A stretch of 64,000 nucleotides of DNA from Pantoea ananatis LMG 2665 (GTDB lineage Bacteria; Pseudomonadota; Gammaproteobacteria; Enterobacterales; Enterobacteriaceae): NCBI RefSeq assembly GCF_000710035.2, contig NZ_JMJJ01000004.1:248001-312000 (forward strand), in the 5' to 3' direction. Numbering within the stretch: position 1 is the first letter of the stretch; every line of letters begins with the position of its first letter. The notes below the pieces were generated by a model. It worked only from the letters and a program-made list of their open reading frames with translations. It was not told the DNA's origin and searched no databases. This document shows positions 33,236-45,351 of this stretch, piece after piece. A program made the translations under genes and the position numbers.

Positions 33236-34399
33236 TTAACGACCTGCGGTGGTAACGAAGGCCGCACTCTGGCCTTCGCTGCTCAGCCGTTGCTGTAAGG
33301 CCACGGCTTCTGCACGGGTTTTATAACCACCAAGCTGCACGCGGTACACATTGCCTGCGTTTTCCACAGCGCCAGGAACGCCAAAGCGCTGGCGTAAACT
33401 GTTAACTAACTGCCGGGCACGTGCTGCATCATTAATGGCACTCACCTGAACGACATAGCCTGAAAGGGATGAGGCACTCTGGCTGGCGGCGGGCTGGCGG
33501 GGTGATGCGGCGGCACTGGCCGCAACCGGCGCAGCGGCAACAGGCGCGGCTGCGACAGGGGGGCTGGCAGCGGGCTCACTGCTTTCCAGCACGCCGCTGG
33601 GTAACGGCTGCGGCGCGCCCAGGAAGCCGCTACTTTGCACCGGTGCGCCCATAGCATTATTGCTTTGCAGTGTCGCATTGCTGACGGGTGAAATATCCTG
33701 AGCTTCGGGTTCAGCCGCCGGGACGGTCTGCGGCTGGCTGCTACCGTTCATGATGGGTTGACTGCCACCGCTCATGCCTTGTGGGCTGCTCATGACCGGA
33801 CCGTTCAGGTCGGGACGCGCAGGCAGGGCATAGCTCTGTTTTGCCACGACGGTGCCGATGGTGCCGGGGCCGGAAAGCGTGCCATCCGGTGCGACACTGA
33901 TGTAATCAACCCGCACGCGGGAATTGTTGGAGATATTCAGGCGGTCACCTGCCGCACGGGACAGATCGATAATGCGTCCCGGCGTATACGGGCCGCGATC
34001 GTTAACCCGCACCACAATCTGGCGGCCGTTTGCCAGGTTTGTCACGCGAACGTAGCTGGGCAGGGGCAGCGTTGGATGGGCAGCCGTCAGGGCATCGGGA
34101 TCAAAGGTCTCGCCCGTCGCAGTACGATTACCCTGGGCTTCCTCACCGTACCAGGCGGCCAGCCCCACTTCACTGTAGTTGGCCGGATTTTTGATGATAC
34201 GGTAGTTTTTACCGTTGACGCTGTAGTCCTGATTGGTCGACGGATTGACCGGCTCATAACGAGGCTCAACGCCAGGAATCTCTACCACCGGGCCGTTATA
34301 GGCAGGCTGGGGGGGCGCACTTTGTTGTTGCGGTTCCTGGGTAGAACATGCAGCTAAAACCATTGAAGCCAATACAACGCCAAGCCAGTCCTTACGCAT
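33236..34399 (-). CDS. rlpA: Septal ring lytic transglycosylase RlpA
   Basis: A 387-residue lipoprotein with Cys18 in the lipobox L-A-A-C. A double-psi beta-barrel domain follows (about residues 70-170, with A-A-W-Y-G-E-E-A-Q-G and V-R-V-N-D-R-G-P-Y). A long Ala/Pro/Ser/Gln linker comes next, then a C-terminal SPOR domain (Y-V-V-Q-V-S-A, then Y-R-V-Q-L-G-G-Y) that binds denuded septal glycan. ATG 34399 is chosen over 34417: AGAGG lies upstream and the signal peptide fits. It follows mrdB with 10 nt between them, in the elongation operon. Confidence 0.95.
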   Translation of the reverse strand: MRKDWLGVVLASMVLAACSTQEPQQQSAPPQPAYNGPVVEIPGVEPRYEPVNPSTNQDYSVNGKNYRIIKNPANYSEVGLAAWYGEEAQGNRTATGETFDPDALTAAHPTLPLPSYVRVTNLANGRQIVVRVNDRGPYTPGRIIDLSRAAGDRLNISNNSRVRVDYISVAPDGTLSGPGTIGTVVAKQSYALPARPDLNGPVMSSPQGMSGGSQPIMNGSSQPQTVPAAEPEAQDISPVSNATLQSNNAMGAPVQSSGFLGAPQPLPSGVLESSEPAASPPVAAAPVAAAPVAASAAASPRQPAASQSASSLSGYVVQVSAINDAARARQLVNSLRQRFGVPGAVENAGNVYRVQLGGYKTRAEAVALQQRLSSEGQSAAFVTTAGR

Positions 34400-34409
34400 C
34401 TGCGACCTC

Positions 34410-35528
34410 TTAAACACTTTTAGATAACATTTTTCGGTGTGTGTGGATCGACATTACGATGCCAAATCCCGCCATAAGCACAATAAGCGCCGAGCCGCCG
34501 TAGCTGACCAGCGGCAACGGAACGCCAACCACCGGTAAGATACCACTAACCATACCAATGTTAACGAAAACATAGACGAATAAAATCAACATTAACCCCC
34601 CGGCCATCACCCGGCCAAAGGTGGTTTGCGCACGGGCAGCCACGATGAGTCCACGCATAATCAACAGCAGGTACAGCACCAGCAGCAACAGTACGCCCAC
34701 CAGTCCCAGCTCTTCTGCCAGCACGGCGAAAATGAAGTCGGTGTGACGCTCCGGTAAGAACTCCAGCTGTGATTGCGTACCATGCAGCCAGCCTTTACCG
34801 CGCAGTCCGCCAGAGCCAATAGCGATTTTAGACTGAATAATGTGGTAACCCGCGCCAAGCGGATCGCTTTCGGGATCGAGCAGCATCATCACGCGGTCTC
34901 GCTGATAGTCATGCATCAGGAAGAACCACAATATGGGGATAAAGGCCGCAACTAACAGGACGGCGATACCAATCAGCTTCCAGCTCATGCCAGAGAGGAA
35001 CAGCACAAATAATCCCGAGGCCGCGACCAGAATCGAGGTTCCGAGGTCAGGCTGCGCGGCCACTAACAGCGTAGGAAGGAAAATCAGCACCAGAGCGATG
35101 GCGGTGTTTTTCAGGGTCGGTGGGCACACGTCGCGGTTGATAAAGCGCGCGACCATTAAAGGAACGGCGATTTTAGCGATCTCAGAGGGCTGGAAGCGGA
35201 TAAAACCCAGGTCCAGCCAACGCTGCGCCCCTTTACTGATTTGGCCAAAGGCATCCACGGCGACGAGCAGGATGACACTGACAATATACAGGTAAGGCGC
35301 CCAGCCTTCGTATACCCGGGGCGGGACCTGGGCGAGCACCAGCATAATGATCAGCCCCATGGCGATCTGGCCGAGCTTACGCTCCATCATGCCGGGATCC
35401 TGCCCGCTGGCGCTCCAGATAACAATGGCGCTAAAGGTCAGTAGCGCGAGGATAATCAGCATAAATAGCGGATCAATATGCATGCGCATCCATATTGACC
35501 GCTTCTGCGGGCTGTCATTCATCGACAT
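34410..35528 (-). CDS. mrdB: Peptidoglycan glycosyltransferase RodA
   Basis: A 372-residue SEDS-family membrane protein with about ten membrane segments, very close to E. coli RodA. Conserved blocks are [17 protein letters not shown] type (K-G-A-Q-R-W-L), [25 protein letters not shown] and P-L-V-S-Y-G-G-S. It polymerises glycan strands for cell elongation together with PBP2. It lies 2 nt after mrdA in the same operon. Confidence 0.97.
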   Translation of the reverse strand: MSMNDSPQKRSIWMRMHIDPLFMLIILALLTFSAIVIWSASGQDPGMMERKLGQIAMGLIIMLVLAQVPPRVYEGWAPYLYIVSVILLVAVDAFGQISKGAQRWLDLGFIRFQPSEIAKIAVPLMVARFINRDVCPPTLKNTAIALVLIFLPTLLVAAQPDLGTSILVAASGLFVLFLSGMSWKLIGIAVLLVAAFIPILWFFLMHDYQRDRVMMLLDPESDPLGAGYHIIQSKIAIGSGGLRGKGWLHGTQSQLEFLPERHTDFIFAVLAEELGLVGVLLLLVLYLLLIMRGLIVAARAQTTFGRVMAGGLMLILFVYVFVNIGMVSGILPVVGVPLPLVSYGGSALIVLMAGFGIVMSIHTHRKMLSKSV

Positions 35529-35530
35529 GA

Positions 35531-37435
35531 TTATTCACCTTCGTAGCCTGGCGGTGTGGGGGCCGCATCCGGCAGGACAGTATTATTGTCACCTAACATG
35601 ATGTGATCCAGTATCTGACGCATTACCGTGCCTACGGCGGGTCCGGCTCCGCCGTTTTCCAGAATCATGGTCACGGCGACACGCGGTTTATCGTAGGGGG
35701 CAAACGCGGTCATCAGCTTGTGGTCACGCAGGCGTTCTGCGATTTTGTGTGCGTTATAGGTTTCGTTCTCTTTCAGACCGAAGACCTGAGCCGTACCCGA
35801 TTTCGCGGCAATTTTGTATGGCGCATCGGCAAAGCTTTTGTGAGCCGTACCATTGGGGCGATTGGCCACGCCATACATCCCGTCTTTGGCAATTTCCCAG
35901 TAGCCCGAGTGGATATCGCCTATTGGCTGGGAAGGCGGTTGACGATAAGGCACCAGGGTGCGGCCTTCGCGCGTGGCGCGCAGCATATGCGGCACTTTGA
36001 TAACCCCGTCGTTGATGAGGATCATCATCGCTTTGTTCATCTGCAATGGTGTTGCCGTCCAGTAGCCCTGACCGATACCAACAGGAATGGTGTCACCCTG
36101 ATACCAGGGCTTTTTAAAGCGGCGCATTTTCCAGTCACGCGTCGGCATGTTACCCGCGCTCTCCTGGGGTAAATCAATGCCCGTACGTTCACCGTAGCCG
36201 AATTTGGTCATCCACTCCGACAGGCGATCGATGCCCATGTCATAGGCGACCTGATAAAAGAAGGTGTCCGCAGACTCTTCCAGTGACCTGGTGACGTTCA
36301 GACGACCGTGGCCCCACTTTTTCCAGTCGCGATAGCGTTTTTCAGAGCCGGGCAGTTGCCACCAGCCGGGATCGAACAGGCTGGTATTTCGGTTGATAAC
36401 GCCTGCGCTGAGCGCGGAAACGGCGACATAGGGTTTGACCGTTGAGGCTGGCGGATAAGCGGCCTGAATAGCGCGGTTATACAGTGGACGGTTTTCATCG
36501 CTCAGTAATCCGCGATAGTCTTTGCTGGAAATTCCGTCAACAAACAGGTTCGGATCGTAACTGGGCGTGGACACCATGGCCAGAATTTCTCCGGTGCGGG
36601 GATCGCTTACGACCACTGCGGCACGACTGCCGGCTAACAGCGTTTCGATGTACTGCTGCAGTTTCAGATCAATGGTCAGATAGATATCACGCCCGGCCTG
36701 CGGGGATTGCTCGTGCAACTGACGAATAACCCGGCCACGGTTGTTTACCTCAACCTCTTCATAACCGGTTTTACCGTGCAGCAGGTCTTCGTAATAGGCT
36801 TCGATACCGAGTTTACCGATATCGTGCGTAGCCGCATAGTTTGGCCATTTACCTTCTTTGTCCAGACGCGCCACATCCCGATCGTTGATTTTCGATACGT
36901 AGCCCACAACGTGGGTCAGGGTTTGCCCAAAGGGATAGTAGCGGCGCTGGTAGCCTTTGACTTCCACGCCGGGAAAGCGGTACTGGTTCACGGCAAAGCG
37001 TGCAACCTGCACCTCATTAAGGCCGGTTTTTACCGGGATAGAGGTAAAGCGACGTGAGCGCTTACGCTCTTTTTCAAACGCCTCAATATCGTCATCGGTG
37101 AGTTCGAGCACCGGGCGTAAGTTTTGCAGCGTTTGTTTTAAATCGTCGACCTTTTCCGGCACCAGTTCTGCCTGATAAATCGTACGGTTCAGGGCCAGCG
37201 GCGTGCCGGTACGGTCATAAATAATGCCGCGGCTGGGTGCAACCGGCACCAGCTTAATGCGGTTTTCATTTGACCGGGTACTGTAGTCGTCGAAACGTAA
37301 AATCTGCAGGTGATAGAGATTAACCACCAGCACGGAGGAGAGCAGTAAGATGCCGACAAAAGCGATAAAAGCCCTGCGGACAAAGACTTTTTGTTCGGCG
37401 CTGTAATCGCGAAAGGCGTTGCTTTGTAATTTCAT
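35531..37435 (-). CDS. mrdA: Penicillin-binding protein 2 (elongation transpeptidase)
   Basis: A 634-residue class B PBP. One N-terminal membrane helix is followed by the pedestal domain and the transpeptidase domain with S331-x-x-K (P-P-A-S-T-V-K), S-A-D and K-S-G-T-A motifs. It crosslinks the peptidoglycan made by RodA in the rod complex. It follows rlmH by 34 nt on the same strand and precedes mrdB, the E. coli order. Confidence 0.97.
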   Translation of the reverse strand: MKLQSNAFRDYSAEQKVFVRRAFIAFVGILLLSSVLVVNLYHLQILRFDDYSTRSNENRIKLVPVAPSRGIIYDRTGTPLALNRTIYQAELVPEKVDDLKQTLQNLRPVLELTDDDIEAFEKERKRSRRFTSIPVKTGLNEVQVARFAVNQYRFPGVEVKGYQRRYYPFGQTLTHVVGYVSKINDRDVARLDKEGKWPNYAATHDIGKLGIEAYYEDLLHGKTGYEEVEVNNRGRVIRQLHEQSPQAGRDIYLTIDLKLQQYIETLLAGSRAAVVVSDPRTGEILAMVSTPSYDPNLFVDGISSKDYRGLLSDENRPLYNRAIQAAYPPASTVKPYVAVSALSAGVINRNTSLFDPGWWQLPGSEKRYRDWKKWGHGRLNVTRSLEESADTFFYQVAYDMGIDRLSEWMTKFGYGERTGIDLPQESAGNMPTRDWKMRRFKKPWYQGDTIPVGIGQGYWTATPLQMNKAMMILINDGVIKVPHMLRATREGRTLVPYRQPPSQPIGDIHSGYWEIAKDGMYGVANRPNGTAHKSFADAPYKIAAKSGTAQVFGLKENETYNAHKIAERLRDHKLMTAFAPYDKPRVAVTMILENGGAGPAVGTVMRQILDHIMLGDNNTVLPDAAPTPPGYEGE

Positions 37436-37469
37436 CCGCTACTTGTAATGTCTGGAGTGAGCTTATCGG

Positions 37470-37940
37470 TTATTCACGATGATAAGGATGATTTGTCGTA
37501 ATGCTCCATGCACGATAGAGGCTCTCTGCAACCAGCACGCGCACCAGCGGATGAGGCAACGTTAACGTTGAGAGAGACCAGCTTTGTTCCGCCGCCGCTT
37601 TACAGGCCGGCGCTAATCCTTCAGGTCCGCCAATCAACAGGCTGACGTCACGGCCGTCCTGCTTCCAGCGTTCCAGCTGCTGCGCCAGCTGTGGGGTTTC
37701 CCAGGGTTGTCCGGGGATATCCAGCGTCACAATGCGGTTGCCTTTACCTGTCGCTGCCAGCATCGCTTCGCCTTCCTTTTCCAGAATGCGTTTGATGTCG
37801 GCATTTTTCCCGCGTTTCCCCGCAGGGACTTCCGTTAACTCAAACGGCATGTCTTTGGGAAACCGACGCAGGTATTCCATAAAACCGGTCTGAACCCAGT
37901 CAGGCATTTTGGTGCCGACGGCAACAAGCTGCAATTTCAC
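37470..37940 (-). CDS. rlmH: 23S rRNA m3Psi1915 methyltransferase RlmH
   Basis: A 156-residue SPOUT-class methyltransferase. The SAM-binding knot is formed by L-L-I-G-G-P-E-G-L and the C-terminal [17 protein letters not shown] block. The enzyme methylates pseudouridine 1915 in helix 69 of assembled 70S ribosomes. It lies 3 nt after rsfS, another ribosome-associated gene. Confidence 0.97.
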   Translation of the reverse strand: MKLQLVAVGTKMPDWVQTGFMEYLRRFPKDMPFELTEVPAGKRGKNADIKRILEKEGEAMLAATGKGNRIVTLDIPGQPWETPQLAQQLERWKQDGRDVSLLIGGPEGLAPACKAAAEQSWSLSTLTLPHPLVRVLVAESLYRAWSITTNHPYHRE

Positions 37941-37943
37941 CGC

Positions 37944-38261
37944 TTAACCCCAGAGCTTTTCCAGTTCATACAACTGACGGCTCTCTTCCTGCATGACGTG
38001 CACGATCACTTCGCCCAAATCCACAACGACCCAGTCAGCGGCGGCTTTACCTTCCACGCCCAGCGGCATCAGGCCGGCGGCACGGGATTCCTGCTCGACG
38101 TGTTCCGCGATAGAGGTCACGTGGCGCGTTGAGGTACCGGTACAAATGATCATGAAATCAGTGATGCTCGATTTGCCCTGAACGTCGAGAGTCACGATGT
38201 TCTGGCCTTTCAAATCATCAATCTTATCAACAACGAACTCTTGGAGTGCTTTACCTTGCAA
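37944..38261 (-). CDS. rsfS: Ribosome silencing factor RsfS
   Basis: A 105-residue protein that binds ribosomal protein L14 and blocks subunit joining during starvation. The sequence matches E. coli RsfS over its whole length ([26 protein letters not shown] and Y-E-L-E-K-L-W). The start is TTG at 38261, with AGGGGAA 5-6 nt upstream, giving the E. coli length; the frame open to 38318 adds 19 unrelated residues. Downstream genes rlmH and mrdA follow in one operon. Confidence 0.93.
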   Translation of the reverse strand: MQGKALQEFVVDKIDDLKGQNIVTLDVQGKSSITDFMIICTGTSTRHVTSIAEHVEQESRAAGLMPLGVEGKAAADWVVVDLGEVIVHVMQEESRQLYELEKLWG

Positions 38262-38350
38262 AAGGTTCCCCTTCAAAACTGGTGATAGCGGGCTGGCTGA
38301 AACCCGGAAGACAGCCAAAAAATTTAGCGGCGCAGTATATCACGCCCATA

Positions 38351-38992
38351 TCAGTCGCGATATAAGCCGGCGCGGTCGATGTAGGTTATCACAGAGGCGG
38401 GCAATAAATCGTCGCAGGCGAGGTGCTGATGGCGGCGCTGTCTGATCTCGGTGGCCGATATCGCATAAAGCGGGGTTTCCGCCAGCCAGATCGCCCCTGC
38501 AGGACGTTGGTGAAGCTGCTGGCTGTCTTGTGTTACATGGCTGTCCAGCCAGCGTTGCATTGCTGGAGACGCCATTTCCGTCGGATAGCCCGGTCGCTTG
38601 CAGACCAAAAGATGGCACAGGCTAAGCAGCTCCTGCCAGCGATGCCATTTTTCCAGCGACAGCAGAGAATCCTGACCAATAATAAAACCTAGAGGTTGTT
38701 CACCCCGTTCGGCACGCAGCGCTTCTAAGGTATCGACCGTCCACGAGGGCGTATCACGTTGTAATTCCCGCGTGTCGATGTCAAAAAGCGGCAAATCGCG
38801 AATAGCGCACTCGAGCATTTCAACCCGCTGCTGCGGACTGGCCTCTGGTTGGGGCCGGTGCGGCGGCACATTATTGGGCAGCAGTGTGATCCTCGACAGG
38901 CCAATCTGCCCGGCCAGCGTTTCCACCGGGCGCAGATGACCAAAATGCACAGGATCGAAGGTACCGCCAAACAGCGCGTGTAAATCAGACAT
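38351..38992 (-). CDS. nadD: Nicotinate-mononucleotide adenylyltransferase NadD
   Basis: A 213-residue NAD-synthesis enzyme, the E. coli length. The nucleotidyltransferase motif [11 protein letters not shown] lies at the N terminus, [10 protein letters not shown] next, and the I-S-A-T-E-I-R motif near the C terminus. It adenylates nicotinate mononucleotide. ATG 38992 is chosen over 39025, which would add 11 residues inside holA. It overlaps the end of holA by 8 nt, so translation is coupled. Confidence 0.95.
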   Translation of the reverse strand: MSDLHALFGGTFDPVHFGHLRPVETLAGQIGLSRITLLPNNVPPHRPQPEASPQQRVEMLECAIRDLPLFDIDTRELQRDTPSWTVDTLEALRAERGEQPLGFIIGQDSLLSLEKWHRWQELLSLCHLLVCKRPGYPTEMASPAMQRWLDSHVTQDSQQLHQRPAGAIWLAETPLYAISATEIRQRRHQHLACDDLLPASVITYIDRAGLYRD

Positions 38993-40016
38993 GGGCGAGG
39001 CTCGCAGGGAAAGCGCGATTGGCAATCAACATCGACAGCGTCTGCAACTGCGGCCAGACCGACTGACCATAATCCTGCTTTAGAGTAAGTTCGATTTGCA
39101 TCAACAGATGAATGGCCTGCTGTAGCCTGGAGGCATCAAGGCGCTGAAGTGCTTCCGTAAACAGGTTGCGACGGTTTTGCCAGATACGCTGCTGATCCAT
39201 TAGCGTGCGCAGCGGCTGTTGCGACTGATGCCGTTGCAGATGCAGCAGGGTCATCAAATCGCGCTGCAGGGTGCGGAGCAATATCGCCACTTCGCTCTCT
39301 TCTCTTTCTAACTGCTGCAGGATGTGCAAGGCGCGGCGGCTTTTGCCGCCGAGTAGCGCATCCACCCAGTGGTAGGGCGTGAAGTGAGCGGCATCGCTGA
39401 CGGCGGCTTCAACGCGCGGCAGGGTCAGTTTGCCATCGGGCCATTGCAGTGACAGCCGTTCAAGCGCCTGGGCCAGAGCCAGCAGATTACCTTCATAGCA
39501 GTAACACAACAGCTGGACGGCCGCATCATCGATATCGAGCTTGAGGGTTTTTGCTCGGCTGACAACCCAGCGGGGGAGCTGAGCCTGTTCGGGTGTCTGG
39601 CAGGGGACCAGCACGGCATGAGCGGAAAGCGCTTTAAACCAGGCACTGTTTTCCTGGGCTTTACTGAGCTTCGCCATTCGGCAAATCAGCAAAATATCGG
39701 CGTGAAGCAGCGGGGCCAGCTTGATCAACTGCTCGGCAATCGCCGCGTTAGGGCCATTTTCCGGGAACTGCAACGTTAACGTTTGACGCTGGGCAAACAG
39801 GCTCAGCGACTGGCAGCTCATAAACAGGCTGTCCCAGTCGGTCTGCGCATCCAGTGTAAAACTCAGATGTTCTTCAAAGCCCTGTGCCAGGGCACTGGCC
39901 CGAATCGCATCTGCACTTTCCTGCAACAGTAAGGGTTCATTACCGGTTAATAAATAACAGGCGCGCAGCCCCTCACGGAGCTGCGCGCTGAGTTGTTCCG
40001 GATAAATCCTGATCAT
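38985..40016 (-). CDS. holA: DNA polymerase III delta subunit HolA
   Basis: A 343-residue clamp-loader subunit that opens the beta sliding clamp. It has the AAA+-like fold of the family without a Walker motif; E. coli-like blocks are [12 protein letters not shown] at the N terminus and [12 protein letters not shown] in the C-terminal third. It overlaps lptE by 4 nt upstream and nadD by 8 nt downstream, within the leuS-lptE-holA-nadD operon. Confidence 0.95.
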   Translation of the reverse strand: MIRIYPEQLSAQLREGLRACYLLTGNEPLLLQESADAIRASALAQGFEEHLSFTLDAQTDWDSLFMSCQSLSLFAQRQTLTLQFPENGPNAAIAEQLIKLAPLLHADILLICRMAKLSKAQENSAWFKALSAHAVLVPCQTPEQAQLPRWVVSRAKTLKLDIDDAAVQLLCYCYEGNLLALAQALERLSLQWPDGKLTLPRVEAAVSDAAHFTPYHWVDALLGGKSRRALHILQQLEREESEVAILLRTLQRDLMTLLHLQRHQSQQPLRTLMDQQRIWQNRRNLFTEALQRLDASRLQQAIHLLMQIELTLKQDYGQSVWPQLQTLSMLIANRAFPASLAHV

Positions 40017-40612
40017 TTCGACTTGGTTGCCGCAGAGGAAGAGACCCCGGCAGCAGGCTGAACCGCTTTTGAAACCGTCGATGTAGAGGGCATCTGCTGA
40101 TTTTCCATCTGCGCGGCATGCACGGTAAGCAGCTTACGAACCAGCTGTTCGGCAGCGCGCTGACGCATCTCCTGCATAATCATGTCCTGCTCAGCATCTT
40201 TCGCCAGCGCCGCGTTCGGGTTATCAAAGAACGAGCGGTAGACGGTTGCGCTGATCGGATAGATCCCTTTATTGGGGATCAGCACCTGAGCAGAAACCGA
40301 CATCGTCAGCTGATACTCCGCTGTGGTACCGCTGATAAATACGGATGCGGTACTGCGGCTTTGTGCTTCTCCACCAAGACGCATCGTCGGGACGGTCAGG
40401 CTGTTTTTCTGCGTCGCCTCAACAATATTGACGTTGTTAATCCGCAGCTGCTGGCGCACGGTACGCGTCAGCGGGCCATAAGGGTCACCACTGTCTAAAA
40501 TCAGCGTTCTCAGTTCGGTTGGCACCTGAGTGGTGCCGCGCGGATGAAAACCACAGCCGGCGGTGATCACCACCGCCAGCATGACAAACAACCTGATAAT
40601 CGGATGTCGCAC
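40013..40612 (-). CDS. lptE: LPS-assembly lipoprotein LptE
   Basis: A 199-residue outer-membrane lipoprotein that plugs the LptD barrel and is needed to insert LPS. The signal peptide ends with I-T-A-G-C, and G-F-H-P-R-G-T follows, as in the family. The C-terminal 30 residues are Ser/Ala/Lys-rich and variable. It lies 14 nt after leuS and overlaps holA by 4 nt (ATGA). Confidence 0.95.
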   Translation of the reverse strand: MRHPIIRLFVMLAVVITAGCGFHPRGTTQVPTELRTLILDSGDPYGPLTRTVRQQLRINNVNIVEATQKNSLTVPTMRLGGEAQSRSTASVFISGTTAEYQLTMSVSAQVLIPNKGIYPISATVYRSFFDNPNAALAKDAEQDMIMQEMRQRAAEQLVRKLLTVHAAQMENQQMPSTSTVSKAVQPAAGVSSSAATKSK

Positions 40613-40626
40613 AGTTCCTCCTGAAC

Positions 40627-43209
40627 TTAACCCACAACCAGGTTAAGCAGTTTGCCCGGTACATAAATGACTTTACGAATGCTAACACCATCAAGGTATT
40701 TCGCCACTAATGGTTCCTCAGCCGCACGAGCCTGAACCTGTTCCTGGGTAGCATCGGCTGCCACGGTAATTTTACCACGGACTTTACCGTTAACCTGCAC
40801 GACAACCAATAAGGCGTCCTCAACCATCGCGGCGTCATCGGCAACCGGCCATTCTGCATTGTCGATGGTGCCTTGGCCGCCCAGCGTTTGCCACAGTACG
40901 AAGCACGCATGAGGCGTGAACGGATACAGTAAACGCGTCACGGCGAGTAACGCTTCCTGCATCAGTGCACGATCCTGCTCGCTGTCCTGTGGTGCACGCG
41001 TCAGCTTGTTCATCAGTTCCATCACGGCGGCAATCGCGGTGTTAAAGGTCTGACGGCGGCCGATATCGTCGGACACTTTGGCAATAGTTTTATGCAGATC
41101 GCGACGTAAGCCTTTCTGATCATCGTTCAGGCTGGCAACGTCCAGAGCGACAGTCGCGCCTTTCTGTGAATGGTCATAGGCCAGTTTCCATACGCGCTTC
41201 AGGAAGCGGTTCGCGCCTTCAACACCGGATTCCTGCCACTCCAGCGTCATGTCGGCCGGTGAGGCAAACATCATAAACAGACGTACGGTATCCGCGCCGT
41301 AGCGCTCAACCATCAACTGTGGGTCAATGCCGTTGTTTTTCGACTTCGACATTTTGCTCATGCCTGCGTAGATCACCTCACGGCCCTGGGTGTCCACGGC
41401 TTTGGTAATGCGGCCTTTCTCATCGCGCTCAACGGTGACATCCACCGGGGAAACCCAGTTACGTTCGCCGTTGACGCCCAGATAGTAGAACGCATCCGCC
41501 AATACCATGCCCTGGCACAGCAGACGTTTAGCAGGCTCATTCGAGTTTACTAGGCCTGCATCGCGCAGCAGCTTATGGAAGAAACGGAAATACATCAGGT
41601 GCATGATGGCGTGTTCGATACCGCCCACATACTGATCCACTGGCAGCCAGTAGTTCGCTGCAGCCGGGTCCAGCATGCCATCTTTATAGTCCGCACAGGT
41701 GTAGCGCGCGTAATACCATGAAGACTCCATGAAGGTGTCAAAGGTATCGGTTTCGCGCAGGGCAGGCTGACCGTTCACGGTGGTCTTTGCCCACTCGGGA
41801 TCGGCCTTAATCGGGCTGGTGATGCCGTCCATGACCACATCTTCAGGCAGGATAACCGGAAGCTGATCTTCTGGCGTGGGCATCACGGTGCCATCTTCCA
41901 GCGTCACCATCGGAATGGGCGCGCCCCAGTAGCGCTGACGGGAAACACCCCAGTCGCGCAGGCGATAATTGACTTTACGTACGCCAACACCTTTCGCCGC
42001 CAGCGCATCCGCAATGGCGTTGAAACCGGCACTGTGATCCAGACCGCTGCACTCGGCGGAGTTAAACAGCGTACCTTTATCGGTCATCGCGCCAGTGCTT
42101 ACGTCCGGCTCGCTGCCGTCCAGGTTCAGGATCACCGGCTTGATCGGCAGATCGTATTTCGTGGCAAACTCCCAGTCACGCTGGTCATGTGCCGGAACCG
42201 CCATCACGGCACCCGTGCCGTACTCCATCAGCACAAAGTTCGCGACCCAGACAGGAACAGCCTCACCTGTTAACGGGTGTACCGCAGACAGGCCAGTGGC
42301 CATGCCTTTCTTTTCCATGGTGGCCATATCGGCTTCGGCCACTTTGGTATTGCGGCATTCGGCAATAAAGTCAGCGAGGGCAGGATTGCTGGCAGCCGCC
42401 TGCAGCGCCAGCGGATGACCGGCGGCCACGGCGACATAGGTCGCGCCGTAGAAGGTATCTGGACGCGTGGTATAAACCGTGACTTTCTCAAGGCTGTCCG
42501 CCACGTCAAAGGTGATTTCCACGCCTTCAGAGCGGCCGATCCAGTTACGCTGCATGGTTTTGACCTGCTCAGGCCACTCTTCCAGCGTATCCAGATCGTT
42601 TAACAGCTCTTCGGCGTAATCGGTGATTTTGATAAACCACTGTGGGATCTCTTTACGCTCAACTTTGGTGTCACAGCGCCAGCAGCAGCCGTCAATAACC
42701 TGCTCATTGGCCAGTACCGTCTGGTCGTTCGGGCACCAGTTCACCGCCGAGGTTTTTTTGTAAACCAGGCCTTTCTCATAGAGTTTGGTAAAGAACCACT
42801 GTTCCCAGCGGTAATACTCTGGCTGACAGGTCGCCAGTTCGCGACTCCAGTCATAGCCAAAGCCCAGCAGTTTAAGCTGGTTTTTCATATACGCGATGTT
42901 GTCATAAGTCCAGGGGGCGGGCGCGGTGTTGTTTTTTACCGCCGCGCCTTCCGCAGGCAGACCGAACGCATCCCAACCGATAGGCTGCAGCACATTTTTG
43001 CCGAGCATGCGCTGATAACGCGCGATGACGTCGCCGATGGTGTAGTTACGAACGTGACCCATATGAAGGCGGCCAGAAGGATAGGGCAACATGGACAGGC
43101 AATAATATTTCTCTTTGCCTTCCTGCTCAGTCACTTTAAACGTTTCGTTTTCATCCCACTGCTGCTGAACGCGGGATTCAATCTCTTCCGGGCGGTATTG
43201 CTCTTGCAT
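40627..43209 (-). CDS. leuS: Leucyl-tRNA synthetase LeuS
   Basis: An 860-residue class Ia aminoacyl-tRNA synthetase, the E. coli length. The HIGH-type motif H-M-G-H is at residues 49-52 and K-M-S-K-S at 619-623. The inserted CP1 editing domain is present ([11 protein letters not shown] near its start), and a zinc-binding cysteine cluster W-C-P-N-D plus C-C-W-R-C lies ahead of it. First gene of the leuS-lptE-holA-nadD operon, divergent from ybeL. Confidence 0.98.
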   Translation of the reverse strand: MQEQYRPEEIESRVQQQWDENETFKVTEQEGKEKYYCLSMLPYPSGRLHMGHVRNYTIGDVIARYQRMLGKNVLQPIGWDAFGLPAEGAAVKNNTAPAPWTYDNIAYMKNQLKLLGFGYDWSRELATCQPEYYRWEQWFFTKLYEKGLVYKKTSAVNWCPNDQTVLANEQVIDGCCWRCDTKVERKEIPQWFIKITDYAEELLNDLDTLEEWPEQVKTMQRNWIGRSEGVEITFDVADSLEKVTVYTTRPDTFYGATYVAVAAGHPLALQAAASNPALADFIAECRNTKVAEADMATMEKKGMATGLSAVHPLTGEAVPVWVANFVLMEYGTGAVMAVPAHDQRDWEFATKYDLPIKPVILNLDGSEPDVSTGAMTDKGTLFNSAECSGLDHSAGFNAIADALAAKGVGVRKVNYRLRDWGVSRQRYWGAPIPMVTLEDGTVMPTPEDQLPVILPEDVVMDGITSPIKADPEWAKTTVNGQPALRETDTFDTFMESSWYYARYTCADYKDGMLDPAAANYWLPVDQYVGGIEHAIMHLMYFRFFHKLLRDAGLVNSNEPAKRLLCQGMVLADAFYYLGVNGERNWVSPVDVTVERDEKGRITKAVDTQGREVIYAGMSKMSKSKNNGIDPQLMVERYGADTVRLFMMFASPADMTLEWQESGVEGANRFLKRVWKLAYDHSQKGATVALDVASLNDDQKGLRRDLHKTIAKVSDDIGRRQTFNTAIAAVMELMNKLTRAPQDSEQDRALMQEALLAVTRLLYPFTPHACFVLWQTLGGQGTIDNAEWPVADDAAMVEDALLVVVQVNGKVRGKITVAADATQEQVQARAAEEPLVAKYLDGVSIRKVIYVPGKLLNLVVG

Positions 43210-43431
43210 GGCTGCCTGTGGTCCTTAATAAATGACACTTTGCTGACTTTACGATCCGCATAGCATACCCATAAGGCCGCGCATCAACAACACTTCCCAC
43301 TTTTGCAGAGGCGATTTATCGTCAAAGCGTCAGTGCTTTCACTCTTTTACCATTCCTTACCCAGGGAACCGGGCAAATGTGACAAAGTAGCTAAACTTAG
43401 TACAGGTACCGAGCGCAAAAAGGAGAATAAA

Positions 43432-43914
43432 ATGAATAAAGTGGCACAGGAGTATCATGAGTCGTTGGCGGTATTAACCGAACGTCTTCGCCACGGCGAT
43501 CGCGATCTGGATACGCTGGTAGAAGATAGACGCCGTCATTTACGTGCGCACTCCGATCTGACACCGGACGAAATCGATCGGGCGCTGGCGTCGGTGCGCC
43601 GCGATTTGGCGGAGTTTGGTCGTAACTATGCCGAAGCAGAAGAACCGGTGGCGGACTCGGTCTTTATGCGCGTGATCCGGGAAAGTATCTGGAAAGAACT
43701 GGCGGACATCACCGATAAAAGCCAGCTGGAATGGCGGGAAGTCTTTCAGGATTTGCAACACCACGGCGTTTACCAAAGTGGTGAGGTGGTGGGCCTGGGC
43801 AACCTGGTCTGCGAAAAATGCCATTTTACCCGGGCGATTTATACGCCAGAAACCCTGTCGCGCTGCCCGGAATGTCACCACGATCAGTTTTATCGTCAGC
43901 CTTTTGAGCCGTAA
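43432..43914 (+). CDS. ybeL: YbeL family zinc-ribbon protein
   Basis: A 160-residue protein matching E. coli YbeL in length and sequence. The N-terminal two thirds are helical and charged (R-L-R-H-G-D-R-D-L, then E-I-D-R-A-L). The C-terminal zinc ribbon uses C-E-K-C-H and C-P-E-C-H. The function is unknown. ATG 43432 with AAGGAG 6 nt upstream is preferred to the longer frame from 43303. The gene is divergent from leuS and convergent with gltL. Confidence 0.94.
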   Translation: MNKVAQEYHESLAVLTERLRHGDRDLDTLVEDRRRHLRAHSDLTPDEIDRALASVRRDLAEFGRNYAEAEEPVADSVFMRVIRESIWKELADITDKSQLEWREVFQDLQHHGVYQSGEVVGLGNLVCEKCHFTRAIYTPETLSRCPECHHDQFYRQPFEP

Positions 43915-43920
43915 AAGAAG

Positions 43921-43949
43921 CAGGCGGGCAGGGTGCCCGCCTGTTTTTT
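43921..43949. terminator. Terminator between ybeL and gltL
   Basis: Perfect 10-bp arms CAGGCGGGCA and TGCCCGCCTG with a GGG loop and six T on the plus strand. Its end overlaps the gltL stop codon. Confidence 0.9.
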
Positions 43950-44673
43950 AGTGCAGAATTTTTGCCAGGAAATCCTTCGCCCGTTCTGACTGCGGATTAT
44001 TAAAGAAGTCGTCTTTATTCGTGTCTTCAATAATTTTGCCTTCATCCATAAAGATGACCCGGTTGGCTACCTTACGGGCAAAGCCCATTTCGTGCGTAAC
44101 AACCATCATGGTCATGCCTTCCTGCGCCAGTTCCACCATCACGTCCAGCACTTCGTTGATCATTTCAGGATCGAGCGCCGATGTGGGTTCATCAAACAAC
44201 ATGGCAATGGGATCCATGCACAGCGCACGCGCGATGGCGACACGCTGCTGCTGACCGCCAGAGAGCTGACCGGGAAACTTTTCCGCATGGGCAGACAGAC
44301 CGACGCGAGTCAGAAGCTTGAGGCCTTTATCACGGGCGGCGGCTTTATCACGCTTCAGCACTTTGACCTGCGCCAGTACCAGATTGTCGATAATGCTCAG
44401 GTGAGGAAACAGTTCGAAATGCTGAAACACCATGCCGACTTTGCTGCGCAGCGTGGCCAGATTGGTTTTTTTATTGTTTACCTCTGTGCCGTTTACCGTA
44501 ATGCTGCCCTGCTGGATCGGCTCCAGGCCATTGACGGTTTTAATCAGGGTTGATTTGCCGGAACCTGACGGTCCACATACCACCACCACTTCACCGGTCT
44601 GAACCTCGGTAGAGCAGTCGGTTAGCACCTGAAATTGACCATACCACTTGGAAACGTTTTTCAGGTTAATCAT
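43948..44673 (-). CDS. gltL: Glutamate/aspartate ABC transporter ATPase GltL
   Basis: A 241-residue ATPase of the polar amino acid uptake family. Walker [10 protein letters not shown] is at residues 34-42, the ABC signature [10 protein letters not shown] is near 135, and Walker B M-L-F-D-E-P is near 160. It powers uptake by GltJ and GltK. It is the last gene of the operon and starts directly after the gltK stop. Confidence 0.97.
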   Translation of the reverse strand: MINLKNVSKWYGQFQVLTDCSTEVQTGEVVVVCGPSGSGKSTLIKTVNGLEPIQQGSITVNGTEVNNKKTNLATLRSKVGMVFQHFELFPHLSIIDNLVLAQVKVLKRDKAAARDKGLKLLTRVGLSAHAEKFPGQLSGGQQQRVAIARALCMDPIAMLFDEPTSALDPEMINEVLDVMVELAQEGMTMMVVTHEMGFARKVANRVIFMDEGKIIEDTNKDDFFNNPQSERAKDFLAKILH

Positions 44674-45351
44674 TTAAACCGTCCTTTTTCTTTTTAGATA
44701 GCTGACCAACAGCGACGCGCTCAGGCTGATCACAAAGTAGACCAGACCAGCAAACAAAATCATTTCTACCTGGGTGCCGTCACGCTCGCCAATGGTGGAA
44801 GCGGTACGGAAGAAGTCAGCCAGACTCAATACATAAACCAGCGAGGTATCCTGAAACAGGACGATGCCCTGCGTCAGTAACAGCGGCACCATGGCGCGAA
44901 ACGCCTGAGGAAGAATAACCAGCCTCATCGACTGCCACTGCGTCATTCCCAGCGCCAGCGCAGCGCTGGACTGCCCACGCGCGATACTGATAATCCCGGC
45001 ACGAATGATTTCAGAATAGTAGGCGGCTTCAAACAGGGAAAAGGCCACCATTGCTGAGATCAGGCGGATGTCGGTCTTGGGCGAAATCCCCAGCACCTGC
45101 TGTAAAAAGCTGGGAACGACCAGATAAAACCACAGCAGCACCATCACCAGCGGCACTGAACGGAACAGGTTGACATACAGTTTGGCAAACCAACTGACAG
45201 GTTTAAAAGTGGACAGGCGCATCACCGCCAGCAGGGTGCCCCACAGGATGCCAAACACAACGGCCGTCAGGGTGATCTTAAAGGTGATCATCAGGCCACT
45301 GAACAGATAAGGCAGGCTGGGAGGAATCGAACTCCAGTCAAATGCGTACAT
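44674..45351 (-). CDS. gltK: Glutamate/aspartate ABC permease GltK
   Basis: A 225-residue inner-membrane permease with the HisM-type fold and about five membrane helices. The EAA loop is [22 protein letters not shown], which docks the ATPase GltL. Its start codon shares one base with the gltJ stop (TAATG), so the two permease subunits are translated together. Confidence 0.96.
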   Translation of the reverse strand: MYAFDWSSIPPSLPYLFSGLMITFKITLTAVVFGILWGTLLAVMRLSTFKPVSWFAKLYVNLFRSVPLVMVLLWFYLVVPSFLQQVLGISPKTDIRLISAMVAFSLFEAAYYSEIIRAGIISIARGQSSAALALGMTQWQSMRLVILPQAFRAMVPLLLTQGIVLFQDTSLVYVLSLADFFRTASTIGERDGTQVEMILFAGLVYFVISLSASLLVSYLKRKRTV